From: FEN-1073 sp963780865
GTDB lineage: Bacteria > Chloroflexota > Anaerolineae > Anaerolineales > RBG-16-64-43
NCBI GenBank assembly: GCA_963780865.1
Contig: CAWADT010000013.1
Location: 285,444 to 349,443 of the forward strand
Direction of reading: 5' to 3'
DNA length: 64,000 nt
In this document: in pieces, positions 1 through 9,106 of the stretch
Position numbering within the stretch: the stretch's first letter is position 1
How the letters are laid out: each line of letters opens with the position of its first letter
Notes under the pieces: model-generated
Seen by the model: the letters and a program-made list of their open reading frames with translations, nothing else
The model's database searches: none
Told to the model about the DNA's origin: nothing
Position numbers and translations under genes: made by a program

Positions 1-1947
1 AATGCCAATCCGTTCACCCATCCGTTGTGCGCCTGCAGGACCCGCAGCAATTTCCCTGTGCGCAGCGACCAGAACCGAATCGATCCTGCGATGCCTCCCG
101 CCGCCAGAATCGACCCGTCCGGCGAAAGCGAGATCGCAAAAATCGATCCGGAATACCCGGCGAACCGGTGCAGCACGCTTTGATCAGCGGCGTTCCAAAT
201 TTGCACGTCCCCTTGATCGTCCCCGGCCGCCAGAGAAGTTCCGGAGGAAGCCAGAACTCCAAATGGATGGATTTCCTTTGGAAGCCAGTTCCATCAGGGA
301 GTCGTCCGCCAGATTCCAGAGCAACACCGATCCGTCTTCCAGCCCGGCCGCCAGAAAAGGGCTCGGTGATTTTGGAACCTGGATAAAGGCGAGGCTCGTC
401 GGAGAAGATGGCGCAACCAAGGTTCGGCTTTTTCCGGACGATACATCCAAAAGGATTACCGGGCTGCCGCCCGCGGCGATCAGCGCGCCGTCGGGAGAGA
501 ACGCGACCGTCCGCAGCGCGGGGATGCGTTGTTCGGTCCGCAGAGCCAGCGTGTTCAAGTCGTATACCCGGAGCAGGCCCGGAACGCCGTCGATGGCGGC
601 GAGCAGACCCCCTTTTGGCGAGAAGACGGCGGACATCGCCGCTTTGCTGGAAGGCCGGACAGTGCCGAGGACAAGGGATCTTCCCTGGCGAAGATTCCAC
701 AAATAAATCAGGCCGTTTTCATCGGCGAGCGCCGCCGTGCCGCCATCCGGATAGAAGGAGGCGGAACGCACGCCGCCGAAAAATTCCGGGAAGGAATTTT
801 CTTCTTCCAGGGTTCCCGAATTTAGCAGCAGCGCCCGTTCCCCGATCGAAACCGCCGCCAGGTGCCTGCCATCCGGGGAAAACTGCAACGAATCGATTTT
901 CGTAAATGTAACCTCTTTTTCCCGCTGCAGCGTGCCCGTTTCCGCCTCCCAAATTTTTACGGTGCCGTCGCCCGCTCCGGTGACCAGTTCCGTTCCGTCG
1001 TTTGACCACACCACGCTCCAGGCGCCGTAGGTGTTCCCCTGAAGCAGTTGCAGCGGTTCACCCGTCGAATAATTCCAGATCTGGACCGTTCCGTCGCCGC
1101 AAGCGGAGGCCAGCCGCGTGCCGTCCGGTGAAAAAGCGATGTTGAACAATAAACCATGTTGCGTTTGCAGGCGCGGGAGTTCCTCCCCCGTGGAAAGGTC
1201 CCAACGGGAAAGGTAGCCCTGGTCACCGCCCGTTACGAGCACCGTATTATCCGGCGAGAAAACCAAACTTCGGACTCCGTAACCCCAATAACCCAGAAGC
1301 GGGTTGAGAAACTTGTTGCGGGCCATCCCGGTATTCAGATCCCAGACGACGACCGAACCATCTTCCGCACCGGAAGCCAGCCAGGCCGAAGCCCCGCCGG
1401 CCAATTGCGGGTGCGAGAACGCCAACCCGTGGACCGGGCGGGTGTGGACAATCATCGTCAGGCTGACTGCCCCCGTTTTTGCGTCCAGGACCAGGACCCG
1501 GCCATCCTGCCGGCCGGCGGCGATCCATCTGCCGTCCGGAGAGAATTGGATTGCCAGGATCGGGGAGTCGGATTCAAACAAAGTGTCGAACACGCCCGTG
1601 CTGGTTTTCAGAATTTCTATCCCGAGCGACGTGCCCAGCGCCAGCTGGGTGCCGTCCGGGGAGTAAGCGACGGCGGCCGGCCAGCCCCGGCCGAAATGAG
1701 CGAGTAGGGTAATATTCGCCACAGTGGATTCAGAAATCACATCTCGGCCGGAAGCAACGACCGGCGCGGGGAGGGCGGTCGTTCCCGGCAAGCCGGCCGG
1801 CGTGAAGGGAGTGATCACCGGAGTTTTTGCCACCGTGCCGGAAGAACCGGAATGAGCGACGATGATCACCGCCGCGAGGATTCCAATTCCGGCCAGAGGG
1901 AGGGCTACCGCGAGAATGGTTTTTTTTCGAAACAGGAAATGACCCAT
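1..1947 (-). CDS. Membrane-anchored WD40 beta-propeller protein, partial and frameshifted
   Basis: The N-terminus has one hydrophobic anchor (about residues 8-28) and a Thr/Pro-rich stretch, followed by about a dozen WD40-like blades with repeated FSPDG and LWN/IWN signatures, so the propeller should be extracytoplasmic. Blade sequence is continuous down to about position 285. It then carries on in another frame (reading GDDQGDVQIWN, then SPDGSILAAGG) to the window edge, so one base has been gained or lost near 255-285 and the C-terminus lies outside the window. I chose the ATG at 1947, which has AGGA 5 nt upstream, over an in-frame TTG at 1965. WD40 propellers bind proteins; no specific partner can be named. 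Confidence 0.8.
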
Positions 1948-1969
1948 TGGAATCCTATCGTCCAAGCTA

Positions 1970-2209
1970 TCAATCGTTTTTTCCGGACCGGTCGACGATC
2001 CATTGGAGCAGCCGTAGGAAGAGGAGGATCAACCCCACCGGGATCAGCGCCCCCAGAAAGATAGCCGCCCCGCAACCTGCCGCGGGCGTTCCATAGGTCA
2101 GAATGATGAGGAGGATGCCCACCAGCCCAATCAGCGCTAGTCCCATCCAAACGAGACGATTTTTGGTCTGCGCCGCATATTTTCGAAGATCGATCGGATT
2201 CTTCGACAC
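1970..2209 (-). CDS. Small protein with two membrane segments, function unknown
   Basis: A 79-residue protein starting with GTG (GGA about 6 nt upstream). It has a charged N-terminus and two hydrophobic segments (about residues 19-38 and 46-69) separated by a short Gly/Ala-rich turn, so a helical hairpin in the inner membrane is likely. It ends 22 nt before the ATG of the WD40 membrane protein and is probably cotranscribed with it. I do not recognise the family. Confidence 0.55.
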   Translation of the reverse strand: MSKNPIDLRKYAAQTKNRLVWMGLALIGLVGILLIILTYGTPAAGCGAAIFLGALIPVGLILLFLRLLQWIVDRSGKND

Positions 2210-2259
2210 CTAAATTCCTGCTTTCCGGAAAATTGTATCACTCAGGGGCTCGGGGACAC

Positions 2260-2288
2260 TTGACGCTCGGATAACCAATGACTATGAT
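2260..2288 (+). promoter_or_regulatory. Sigma-70-type promoter for the coiled-coil/HEAT protein
   Basis: TTGACG (2260-2265), a 17-nt spacer and TATGAT (2283-2288). The predicted transcription start is near 2295, downstream of the ATG at 2291, so translation must start later, at the TTG at 2345. Confidence 0.7.
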
Positions 2289-2344
2289 ACATGGGCTGTG
2301 GGTTGGCTCCGGTTAATAGATTTTCCCCCTATCGGAGGGCTTTT

Positions 2345-3280
2345 TTGGTTATCCTGGAGCTCCGAGAACTGGCTCAAGTCCTTGACTTCAAGGTGAATTC
2401 CATTCAAAAGGAATTTACCTCGATCGCCGATCGTTTGGCCGCCTTGCGCCGGAAATGGGTCGAGGTCGAGGAACCGGAGCGCCCGGGCATTATTAAGGAA
2501 CAGGAAGTTCTGAAAGAGAAACAACTCCTCTTGGCGGAACAGATAAACATCTGGAGAGACCGGCTTCGCTCCGTCGAAATGCCCTTGGGCGAAGCGGCTA
2601 CGAAAGCTTCCTTGGAGGAAATGCTTGGATCCGGGGATCCGCAGGTCGTTGCCGCGGTGGAAAATGCCAAGCGGCTAATGGCCATGGACCCCGAGGAGAA
2701 AGCGATCCTATTCAACAAAGCCGCCGCAGTCTCCGCCAATACGCCGGTGGGCAGGCTTATGGAGCGGGCTCGGTCTTCCTACGATCTCCGCAACGGCGGG
2801 CCGGTCGCCCGGCAGGAAGCCGCCGTCGAATTCGCCAATCGCTCGGGTGTATCGCAGGACAACTCGGTGATTGCGGATCTGGAGGAAGCTTCGCAAAATC
2901 CCGATGTTATTCTCGCCGACGTGGCGGCCCGCACTCTCGTCCAGATCCTAAGGTTCCGCGCGGTCCGTGCCGCTGAGCTGGATACCGTCTTTCAAGCGGT
3001 GCAGAAGCTCGTGAAAATCAGGAACCCGCTGGTCATTCCGGTGCTGGTCGAAATCCTGCGGACCCCGCGCCAGGGGTACGTCTATCTGGACGGCAACCTG
3101 CAGGAGGGGTCCAACGGGCTTTCGCGGATGCTGGCGCTGATTGCCTTGGTGGAATGGCGCACCCGCGAAGCGCAGGACGCGATTCGCACAAGGTTGAACG
3201 ATCGGGATCCGGAAATCTTCAACGCGGCGGAAAAAGCGCTGCAGGCTTTCCCCGGCGACTGGACTGGGAATCCTGGTTAA
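2345..3280 (+). CDS. Coiled-coil plus HEAT-repeat-like protein, function unknown
   Basis: About 311 residues. The first third is charged and heptad-like (a coiled coil with many Lys/Glu/Leu). The rest is alpha-helical with repeat spacing typical of HEAT/armadillo folds (for example around VAARTLVQILRF and LVIPVLVEILR). No enzyme motif or membrane segment is visible. I chose the TTG at 2345 because GGAGGG lies at 2334-2339 and because the promoter would start transcription after the earlier ATG at 2291. The YbjQ-family gene follows 10 nt after the stop, so the two are probably one unit. A scaffold role is inference only. Confidence 0.65.
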   Translation: MVILELRELAQVLDFKVNSIQKEFTSIADRLAALRRKWVEVEEPERPGIIKEQEVLKEKQLLLAEQINIWRDRLRSVEMPLGEAATKASLEEMLGSGDPQVVAAVENAKRLMAMDPEEKAILFNKAAAVSANTPVGRLMERARSSYDLRNGGPVARQEAAVEFANRSGVSQDNSVIADLEEASQNPDVILADVAARTLVQILRFRAVRAAELDTVFQAVQKLVKIRNPLVIPVLVEILRTPRQGYVYLDGNLQEGSNGLSRMLALIALVEWRTREAQDAIRTRLNDRDPEIFNAAEKALQAFPGDWTGNPG

Positions 3281-3290
3281 GGAGCACAAA

Positions 3291-3620
3291 ATGGATCTTG
3301 CGATGACCACGACGACCTTCTCCATCGACGGATATCGCGTAGTGCGAAATCTGGGTGTGGTGCGCGGGATCACCGTCCGCTCGCGCAGCGTTTTGGGAAA
3401 CCTGGCCGGTGGAATCCAAACGCTCTTCGGCGGGAACATCACCATTTTCACCGAGTTGTGCGAACACGCGCGGCTGGAAGCCTTTCAACTGCTGCTGCAA
3501 CACGCGCAGGACCTCGGAGCGAACGCCATCATCGGAATCCGCTACGATGCCAACGACGTGATGGACGGCGTCACCGAAGTCCTGGCGTACGGCACGGCGG
3601 TTGTCGTCGAGAAAGCCTAG
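3291..3620 (+). CDS. YbjQ/UPF0145 family protein
   Basis: A 109-residue protein that matches the whole UPF0145 (YbjQ) family: an N-terminal strand region (GYRVVRNLGVVRGITVRS), a middle helix, then the conserved LGANAIIGIRYD segment and a C-terminal GTAVVVE strand. The family forms small pentamers of unknown function, sometimes called heavy-metal-binding domains without firm proof. AAGGAG lies directly upstream, overlapping the preceding stop codon, so translation is likely coupled to the HEAT-like gene. Confidence 0.85.
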   Translation: MDLAMTTTTFSIDGYRVVRNLGVVRGITVRSRSVLGNLAGGIQTLFGGNITIFTELCEHARLEAFQLLLQHAQDLGANAIIGIRYDANDVMDGVTEVLAYGTAVVVEKA

Positions 3621-3657
3621 GCCGGCAGGTCCTCCGCCTTCGGAAGGGTGGCCGATT

Positions 3658-4221
3658 ATGATTTCCCCACAATCCAAACTACGCTTGCTGCGCATTGCCA
3701 GGGTCGCTATCGAATCCGCCGCAAAAAATATTTCGGAACCTGAGCTGGCTCTCTCTTCGTTGCCGATCGAACTCCAAGCCGAGGGCGCCTGCTTTGTGAC
3801 GTTGACGTCCGGCGGCGACTTGCGCGGTTGCATCGGGAGCTTGGAGGCGCGCCAACCGCTGGCGCTCGACGTCCAGGAGCATGCCGCGGATGCAGCCTCC
3901 CGTGATTTCCGGTTCCAGCCTTTGACCGAATCCGAGTTGCCGGACGTGCACATTGAAATCTCGGTCCTCAGCGCGCCCTCACCGCTAGCCTATCAAAACG
4001 CGGAGGAACTTCCCGGATTACTTCATCCCGGCGTCGACGGCGTCGTCCTGGCGCGCGGATTGAGGCGGGCGACCTTTCTCCCCCAGGTCTGGGAAAAAAT
4101 AACCGATCCCTCGACATTTCTTGATATGTTGTGCGAGAAAATGGGATTCGAATACGACCTTTGGCGCCGCGAAAAATTGGATGTCTTCACCTATTCCGTG
4201 GAAAGTTTTGAAGAAGAATGA
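3658..4221 (+). CDS. AMMECR1-domain protein (AmmeMemoRadiSam protein A type)
   Basis: About 187 residues covering a full AMMECR1 domain. The family hallmark LRGCIGS is present near residue 60, followed by the AADAASRDFRF segment and a C-terminal VFTYSVESF strand. In many bacteria this domain travels with a Memo-like protein and a radical SAM enzyme; neither is visible here, so this is a stand-alone copy. ATG at 3658 follows GGAAGG at 3642-3647. The biochemical role of the family is not established. Confidence 0.85.
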   Translation: MISPQSKLRLLRIARVAIESAAKNISEPELALSSLPIELQAEGACFVTLTSGGDLRGCIGSLEARQPLALDVQEHAADAASRDFRFQPLTESELPDVHIEISVLSAPSPLAYQNAEELPGLLHPGVDGVVLARGLRRATFLPQVWEKITDPSTFLDMLCEKMGFEYDLWRREKLDVFTYSVESFEEE

Positions 4222-4356
4222 ACGACCGCGCGGCATCGTGGAGAGCAACCCCGAAGAACATACGCGGCAAGCCCGCTTTCTGCATCTTTTACAAATAAAG
4301 CAAGCGGGATAACGAACGGATTCGAAGAGTTTTATTCCTTGTTTGGCGGAAAAGAA

Positions 4357-4390
4357 AACTCGGGGTTGCTTGATGCGGCAACCCCGAGTT
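4357..4390. terminator. Bidirectional intrinsic terminator
   Basis: A perfect 13-bp inverted repeat (4357-4369 with 4378-4390, loop 8 nt). On the minus strand it is followed by a T-rich tail (TTTTCTTTT) that would end rubrerythrin transcripts. It also sits downstream of the convergent AMMECR1 gene. Confidence 0.8.
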
Positions 4391-4441
4391 CTTTGCTATA
4401 TGATTGGATAAGCCAATTACCAATTACTGAATTCCGGATTG

Positions 4442-4945
4442 TCAGATTTTAACAAACTTTTCGTGTTTGGTGCCGCAGACCGGGCACACATCCGGCGGAG
4501 TGCCTTCCATGGTAAATCCGCAAATCGGGCAGATGAAATACTCCGTACTGGCAATATCCTTCCCTGTAGAAACTTCCGCCGCCGCCCGACGATATAACTG
4601 GAAATGTACTTTTTCCGCCTGAAGCGCTCGGTGCATCGACTGGTTGGCTTTCTTCTCGTCCTGTTGTTCGGCGACCGTGATATAGGCGGGATACATTTCT
4701 TCGATTTCAAAATTTTCCCCGTCGGCGGCCGCGGCCAAATTCGACACCGTTTCCTGGATTCCATCCAGGGCCCGCAGATGATTACCGGCATGGATCCGTT
4801 CCGACGCGGCGGCCGCTTCGAACAACCGGGCGACATTGGGAAACCCATCTTTCCGGGCGCGATCCGCGAAATTTCCATATCGGATATGCGCTTGGCTTTC
4901 TCCGGCAAACGCATTTTGTAGATTGGAATTCGTCATTTTCTTCAT
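4442..4945 (-). CDS. rbr: Rubrerythrin
   Basis: A 167-residue rubrerythrin that reduces hydrogen peroxide in anaerobes. The N-terminal ferritin-like four-helix domain carries the diiron ligands in the FAGESQAHIRY and SERIHAGNHL segments and the second E/H pair around QAEKVHFQLYR. The C-terminal rubredoxin-like domain has two CPxCG knuckles (CPICGF and CPVCGTK) for one iron. GAGGAGAGG precedes the ATG at 4945. It is transcribed alone. Its presence fits an oxygen-sensitive lifestyle. Confidence 0.95.
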   Translation of the reverse strand: MKKMTNSNLQNAFAGESQAHIRYGNFADRARKDGFPNVARLFEAAAASERIHAGNHLRALDGIQETVSNLAAAADGENFEIEEMYPAYITVAEQQDEKKANQSMHRALQAEKVHFQLYRRAAAEVSTGKDIASTEYFICPICGFTMEGTPPDVCPVCGTKHEKFVKI

Positions 4946-4975
4946 GGACCTCTCCTCGAAAAACCGGGGTTATTT

Positions 4976-5004
4976 TTGCCTTTCCAAGACGACCATTGTA
5001 CAAT
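4976..5004 (+). promoter_or_regulatory. Sigma-70-type promoter
   Basis: TTGCCT (4976-4981), a 17-nt spacer and TACAAT (4999-5004), about 25 nt upstream of the ATG at 5030. It is divergent from rubrerythrin. Confidence 0.65.
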
Positions 5005-5029
5005 ACTATGGAAGCCCAGGGTGAGTGTG

Positions 5030-5740
5030 ATGCGCGCCGCAATTTGTCTCCTCGCGGTCTGTTCCTTGATTACGATCTTCCGTACCCATCTAACTCAGTG
5101 GGAATTGCTGAACGGAAATTTCGCCGCCATGACGCCGCAGACGGCTGCACCCATGCTCCCGCTGCGCTCAGCGGATTTGAATTCAGACGGAAAAATCGAA
5201 AGCATCGTGCTCCACGGCAACCGCGTTTCCATCCAGGCCGGGCCGGACACGCTTTGGTCCAGCCCGTCGGAATGGAAAATAGATCAGGCGCAAATCACCG
5301 ATCTCGATCACGACGGCCGCCCGGAATTGACCTTGCTGGTTTGGAGACCGTTCACTCCCTGGCCGATCAATTCTTTCCTGCCCCATGGCGGGAGAATAAG
5401 CGGTTTTCACGACGCGCAGAATCAAAGCTGTCATATAATCCTTATCGCGTGGAAGCAGACTGAATTTCGCGAACTATGGGCGGGTTCCGCATTGGCTGAG
5501 CCCATTTTGGATTTTTCCGCGGGTGACTGGAACGGGGATGGGCGCCAGGAACTCATGGCGGTCGAGACCGGGTACGATCAGCCGGCCGAAGCCAAGGCGC
5601 TCTCGTTGTGGGAATGGAACGGATTTGGGTTTTCACTTCTGCGCCGGCGGACAATTCAAATTGGAAAATTTATTTTCTTAACGGGCCGGGAAGGAAACCC
5701 TTCCGTACTGATCGATCAAACCGGTTGGTTTTCGGGGTGA
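5030..5740 (+). CDS. Secreted FG-GAP/VCBS-like protein, function unknown
   Basis: About 236 residues. A short hydrophobic N-terminus (about residues 3-18) could be a signal anchor. Three Asp-rich motifs typical of FG-GAP/VCBS propeller blades follow: DLNSDGK, DLDHDGR and DWNGDGR, probably calcium-binding. Start choice is uncertain between ATG 5030 and the in-frame GTG at 5021; both lie downstream of the promoter at 4976-5004. It ends 12 nt before the DUF3160 lipoprotein and is likely cotranscribed with it. No catalytic motif was seen. Confidence 0.6.
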   Translation: MRAAICLLAVCSLITIFRTHLTQWELLNGNFAAMTPQTAAPMLPLRSADLNSDGKIESIVLHGNRVSIQAGPDTLWSSPSEWKIDQAQITDLDHDGRPELTLLVWRPFTPWPINSFLPHGGRISGFHDAQNQSCHIILIAWKQTEFRELWAGSALAEPILDFSAGDWNGDGRQELMAVETGYDQPAEAKALSLWEWNGFGFSLLRRRTIQIGKFIFLTGREGNPSVLIDQTGWFSG

Positions 5741-5752
5741 GGAGGGAATTCC

Positions 5753-7957
5753 ATGGATAAAAAGATCTCTTCGTGCGGCATTCTCCTGCTGGTTTTGGCG
5801 GGATTTGCTTTTGCGTGCAACTTAATGCCGGCATCCGCCACAGGAAAGGCGGTGACATCCACTTCTAGCGCGCTACCCGCCGGTCCATCTCCCACCGCTC
5901 CTTCCAACGCGCGGCTGGGAGCCTTCGCGGATTACCCGTCCATTCCTGTCAACCTTCCCGCTTCCTTCGCCGGAGGATATTCCCTTCCGGTCGATCTCTC
6001 GCAGGTTACGGGCGCCGATGCGCTTTCCCTTTCCTCCGCCCAGAAGGCAGCCCTATCCGACAATGGCTTTTTCGCATCTCCGCCTCAGCCGGGACAATTC
6101 CGCGAGTTCTATCAAATCTACGAGTCGCTTCGCTACGAATCGGATCAACCGGTGTTCGCCACCACCGATGCCGTGTACCACATCTACCATTTGATCTTCG
6201 ATAAAATGCTTCGCGATTTGGAACGCGATAATTTCACTTCGGCCTTAAAGACACTGACCAGTACTTTGCTTGCCGCTTCGCATGCCCAATTCCAGCAGGT
6301 TCAGGGAACCGCGCTCGAGGAGCAGGCGCGGAGGAATGTCGCCTATTTTGCCGTGGCGGCGCAGTTGCTCGGCCTGCCGGATCAGGTGCCATCCGAATCC
6401 GCTGACCTTACCTCGGCCGAGCTTGCGCTGATCATGGCCCACAGCGGACCGGCGCTCTCGCCGATCTGGGACCGGCCGGATCTGCCGAATGATCAAAAGT
6501 ACATCGAAGATTACAGTCAGTATGTTCCGCGCGGCCATTACACCCTGAGCGAAGACCTGCAGCGATATTTCCGGACCATGATGTGGTATGGCAGAATGAC
6601 CTTCCGCCTGCGCGACAGCTTTGAAACCCAGCGGGCGCTCCTGGCCACTCAGGCTCTGCGCACCGCCACCTCTCCCGGCGGCGCCTCCGCGTCTCAACTC
6701 TGGCAGCTCATCTACGAACCAACCGTGTTTATCGTCGGGAAGGCGGACGACCTTTCCTTCGCCGAATACGGGGCGCTATCGGATTCGGTATTTGGGGCGG
6801 GTGCGCCGCCATCGGCATTCGCGGATCCGGCGAAGATCGCGGCATTCCTTACTGCGGCGAAATCTCTACCGCCTCCCCAAGTCAATTCGATGTGGGTCTG
6901 GATCTGGGAGGATAAGACCGACGCCACCAAAGGGTTCCGGGTAATGGGGCAGCGTTTCACTTTGGATGAATATGTCTTCGGCCAAATGATCTGGCGAAAT
7001 GTGGGAACCCAGGACAATCCGCGCGGCCTGCCCAAGGCGTTGGATTTCTTTGCGGCTATGGGTTCGGCCGAATCCCTTTCCATTTTGCGCTCGGAAGGGG
7101 AAGATCAATATACAAATTTCAACACTCAGATGACCAAAGTCCAGGGAGAAATTTCCAGCTTGCAAACGGATTCCTGGACCCAAAACCTGTATTATTCCTG
7201 GCTGTACTCATTCCAGCCGCTCCTTTCCGCAAAAGACAACCGCTTCCCGCCTTTCATGCGGGCTCAACCCTGGGTTCGCAAAGAACTGCAGACGGCATTG
7301 GGTTCCTGGACTGAGTTGAAGCACGATACCATCCTGTACGTCAAACAAGTGATGGCCGAAATGGGCGGCGGTGCGCCGGGCGGCCCGCCGCACGGGTACG
7401 TGGAGCCAAATCCGGAAGCCTACGCGCGCCTCCGGGCATTGGCGATGATGACCAAATCGGGCCTTGCCAGCCGCAATTTACTTTCCAAAACAACGGGTGG
7501 CAATCTGGATAATTTGATCGATCTCCTGGCATTCCTGCAAACCGTTTCCGAGAAGGAGCTTGCCGGCCAGGCCATCACCGATGACGAATATTGGAAAATT
7601 CAATATTTCGGCGGGACGCTTGAGGCGTTAACCATTGCCGCTGCTGATCGTGACACCCAGACCGGCAACTACAAGGATCTTTCCGACCAGAAAGCGGCGT
7701 TGGTGGCAGACGTGGCCACCGGCATTGCCAAAGATGGCAGCCTGGTCGTCCTGGAGGAGGGGGTCGGTCAACCCACGTTCATCTATGTCGTCCTTCCAGA
7801 TGCCCCATTTCGAATCGGCATAGGAGCGATTTATACGTATTACGAGTTCACGGTCGCACCGGCGAATCGCATGACAGATGAAACCTGGCAGGCTCAAGTC
7901 GCCGGCGCGTCCCCTCCCGCGCAGCCGGAATGGACTTCGTCCTTTATCGTGCCGTAG
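5753..7957 (+). CDS. DUF3160-family lipoprotein
   Basis: A 734-residue protein. Residues 1-22 form a lipoprotein-type signal with a candidate lipobox ending FAFAC (Cys22), then a Ser/Thr/Pro linker of about 30 residues. From about residue 90 the sequence matches the DUF3160 family (NGFFASPPQPGQFREFY, then TTDAVYHIYHLIFDKMLR), an alpha-helical domain common in anaerobes and archaea, of unknown function. GGAGG lies about 8 nt upstream of the ATG. The protein is expected on the outer face of the membrane. The preceding VCBS-like gene is probably in the same operon. Confidence 0.8.
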   Translation: MDKKISSCGILLLVLAGFAFACNLMPASATGKAVTSTSSALPAGPSPTAPSNARLGAFADYPSIPVNLPASFAGGYSLPVDLSQVTGADALSLSSAQKAALSDNGFFASPPQPGQFREFYQIYESLRYESDQPVFATTDAVYHIYHLIFDKMLRDLERDNFTSALKTLTSTLLAASHAQFQQVQGTALEEQARRNVAYFAVAAQLLGLPDQVPSESADLTSAELALIMAHSGPALSPIWDRPDLPNDQKYIEDYSQYVPRGHYTLSEDLQRYFRTMMWYGRMTFRLRDSFETQRALLATQALRTATSPGGASASQLWQLIYEPTVFIVGKADDLSFAEYGALSDSVFGAGAPPSAFADPAKIAAFLTAAKSLPPPQVNSMWVWIWEDKTDATKGFRVMGQRFTLDEYVFGQMIWRNVGTQDNPRGLPKALDFFAAMGSAESLSILRSEGEDQYTNFNTQMTKVQGEISSLQTDSWTQNLYYSWLYSFQPLLSAKDNRFPPFMRAQPWVRKELQTALGSWTELKHDTILYVKQVMAEMGGGAPGGPPHGYVEPNPEAYARLRALAMMTKSGLASRNLLSKTTGGNLDNLIDLLAFLQTVSEKELAGQAITDDEYWKIQYFGGTLEALTIAAADRDTQTGNYKDLSDQKAALVADVATGIAKDGSLVVLEEGVGQPTFIYVVLPDAPFRIGIGAIYTYYEFTVAPANRMTDETWQAQVAGASPPAQPEWTSSFIVP

Positions 7958-8040
7958 CATCCCGGTTCAGGCTCATCCGCCGGGAGATCAATGGATGAAG
8001 GGTCGACGACGGGAAGAGGCGTTACCATATAAACCCACCC

Positions 8041-8970
8041 GTGGATAAACCACAGCGCGCTATGCGGTTGCGCTGCGTTGCGTTTGCGGCCATCGCGTCG
8101 GTTTTTCTTTCCTCCGGAGGATATGAACCCTCCGCGACGATCGTGTTTTTGGGGGACGTTATGTTGGGCAGAGGCGTCGCGCGCGCGCACATGTCCGGCG
8201 GATGGGACCATACCCTGCAATCCCTGAACCCCATCCTCCATTCCGCCGATCTTGCCCTGGCGAATTTGGAGTCACCGATTGATTGCGGAACTTCCGTACC
8301 ATCAGACCCGCGCGTGCTGCTCGCCCCATCCGGCTCCATCGCGGCATTGACTTCCGCCGGTTTGGATATCGCTTCCGTTGCCAACAATCATGCGCTAGAC
8401 GGCGGCGATCGCGGAGTGGAATGCACCCGGGACATTTTGTCTCAGCATGCCATTGGAATTTTAGATTCAACGTCGACCTTGCTCATCTCGATTCAAGGAA
8501 TCCGTCTCGCCTTTCTTGCGGCCGACCTTACGGGCGCCTATTCGCCCCAGGATGTTGACGATCTTGGCCTAAAGGTCCATGATCTTCGCCGCCAAGGCAA
8601 TCTTGTAATCGTTTCGCTTCATTGGGGGATGGAGTATCAGTCGGGGGCTGACGATCTGCAAAAAAGGATTGCGCAATCGCTGGCCGGTTCGGGGGCGAAC
8701 ATCCTTTGGGGGCACCACCCGCACGCCGTGCAGGAGACCGGCTGGATTGGTGACACGCTGGTTCTTTACAGCCTGGGCAACGCCGTGTTCGACCAATTGG
8801 AGCCGGCCTCCGCGCGCGAGGGTGAGTTGGCGTGGGTGGAAGTGGACCGGCGCGGCGTTCGTTTGTATGCCGGGATCCGGTTTAAGCTTGACCCGTTACG
8901 AGGACAAACCGGCGCCATCGAACCCTCGACGCTTCGATTTTCCTTGGTTCCTGCATCCGCACAGCAATAA
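8041..8970 (+). CDS. CapA-family (poly-gamma-glutamate synthesis type) protein
   Basis: A 309-residue calcineurin-like CapA/PgsA-family protein. Visible motifs in order are FLGDVMLGRGV (metal ligand region, about residue 37), ANLESPID, VANNHALDGGDRG, SLHWGMEY and WGHHPHAVQ, then YSLGNAVFDQ. These are the conserved metal-site segments of the family. The N-terminus is weakly hydrophobic, so export is possible. The start is GTG 8041 or, equally possible, ATG 8062. In other bacteria CapA links to capsule or polyglutamate assembly, but no capB or capC is nearby, so the substrate is unknown. Confidence 0.85.
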   Translation: MDKPQRAMRLRCVAFAAIASVFLSSGGYEPSATIVFLGDVMLGRGVARAHMSGGWDHTLQSLNPILHSADLALANLESPIDCGTSVPSDPRVLLAPSGSIAALTSAGLDIASVANNHALDGGDRGVECTRDILSQHAIGILDSTSTLLISIQGIRLAFLAADLTGAYSPQDVDDLGLKVHDLRRQGNLVIVSLHWGMEYQSGADDLQKRIAQSLAGSGANILWGHHPHAVQETGWIGDTLVLYSLGNAVFDQLEPASAREGELAWVEVDRRGVRLYAGIRFKLDPLRGQTGAIEPSTLRFSLVPASAQQ

Positions 8971-9106
8971 TTTGCTCCTCCACGTCAGGACGGTCCTGAT
9001 CCATCTTCCCTGCCGCAATATAATAAGATGGGTTTCCAAGTTCCCCTCGATCGACTACCTCCGGGGTAATTCCCCAGGGAGAATTATCTTGGCAGCAGGA
9101 GTTTCT

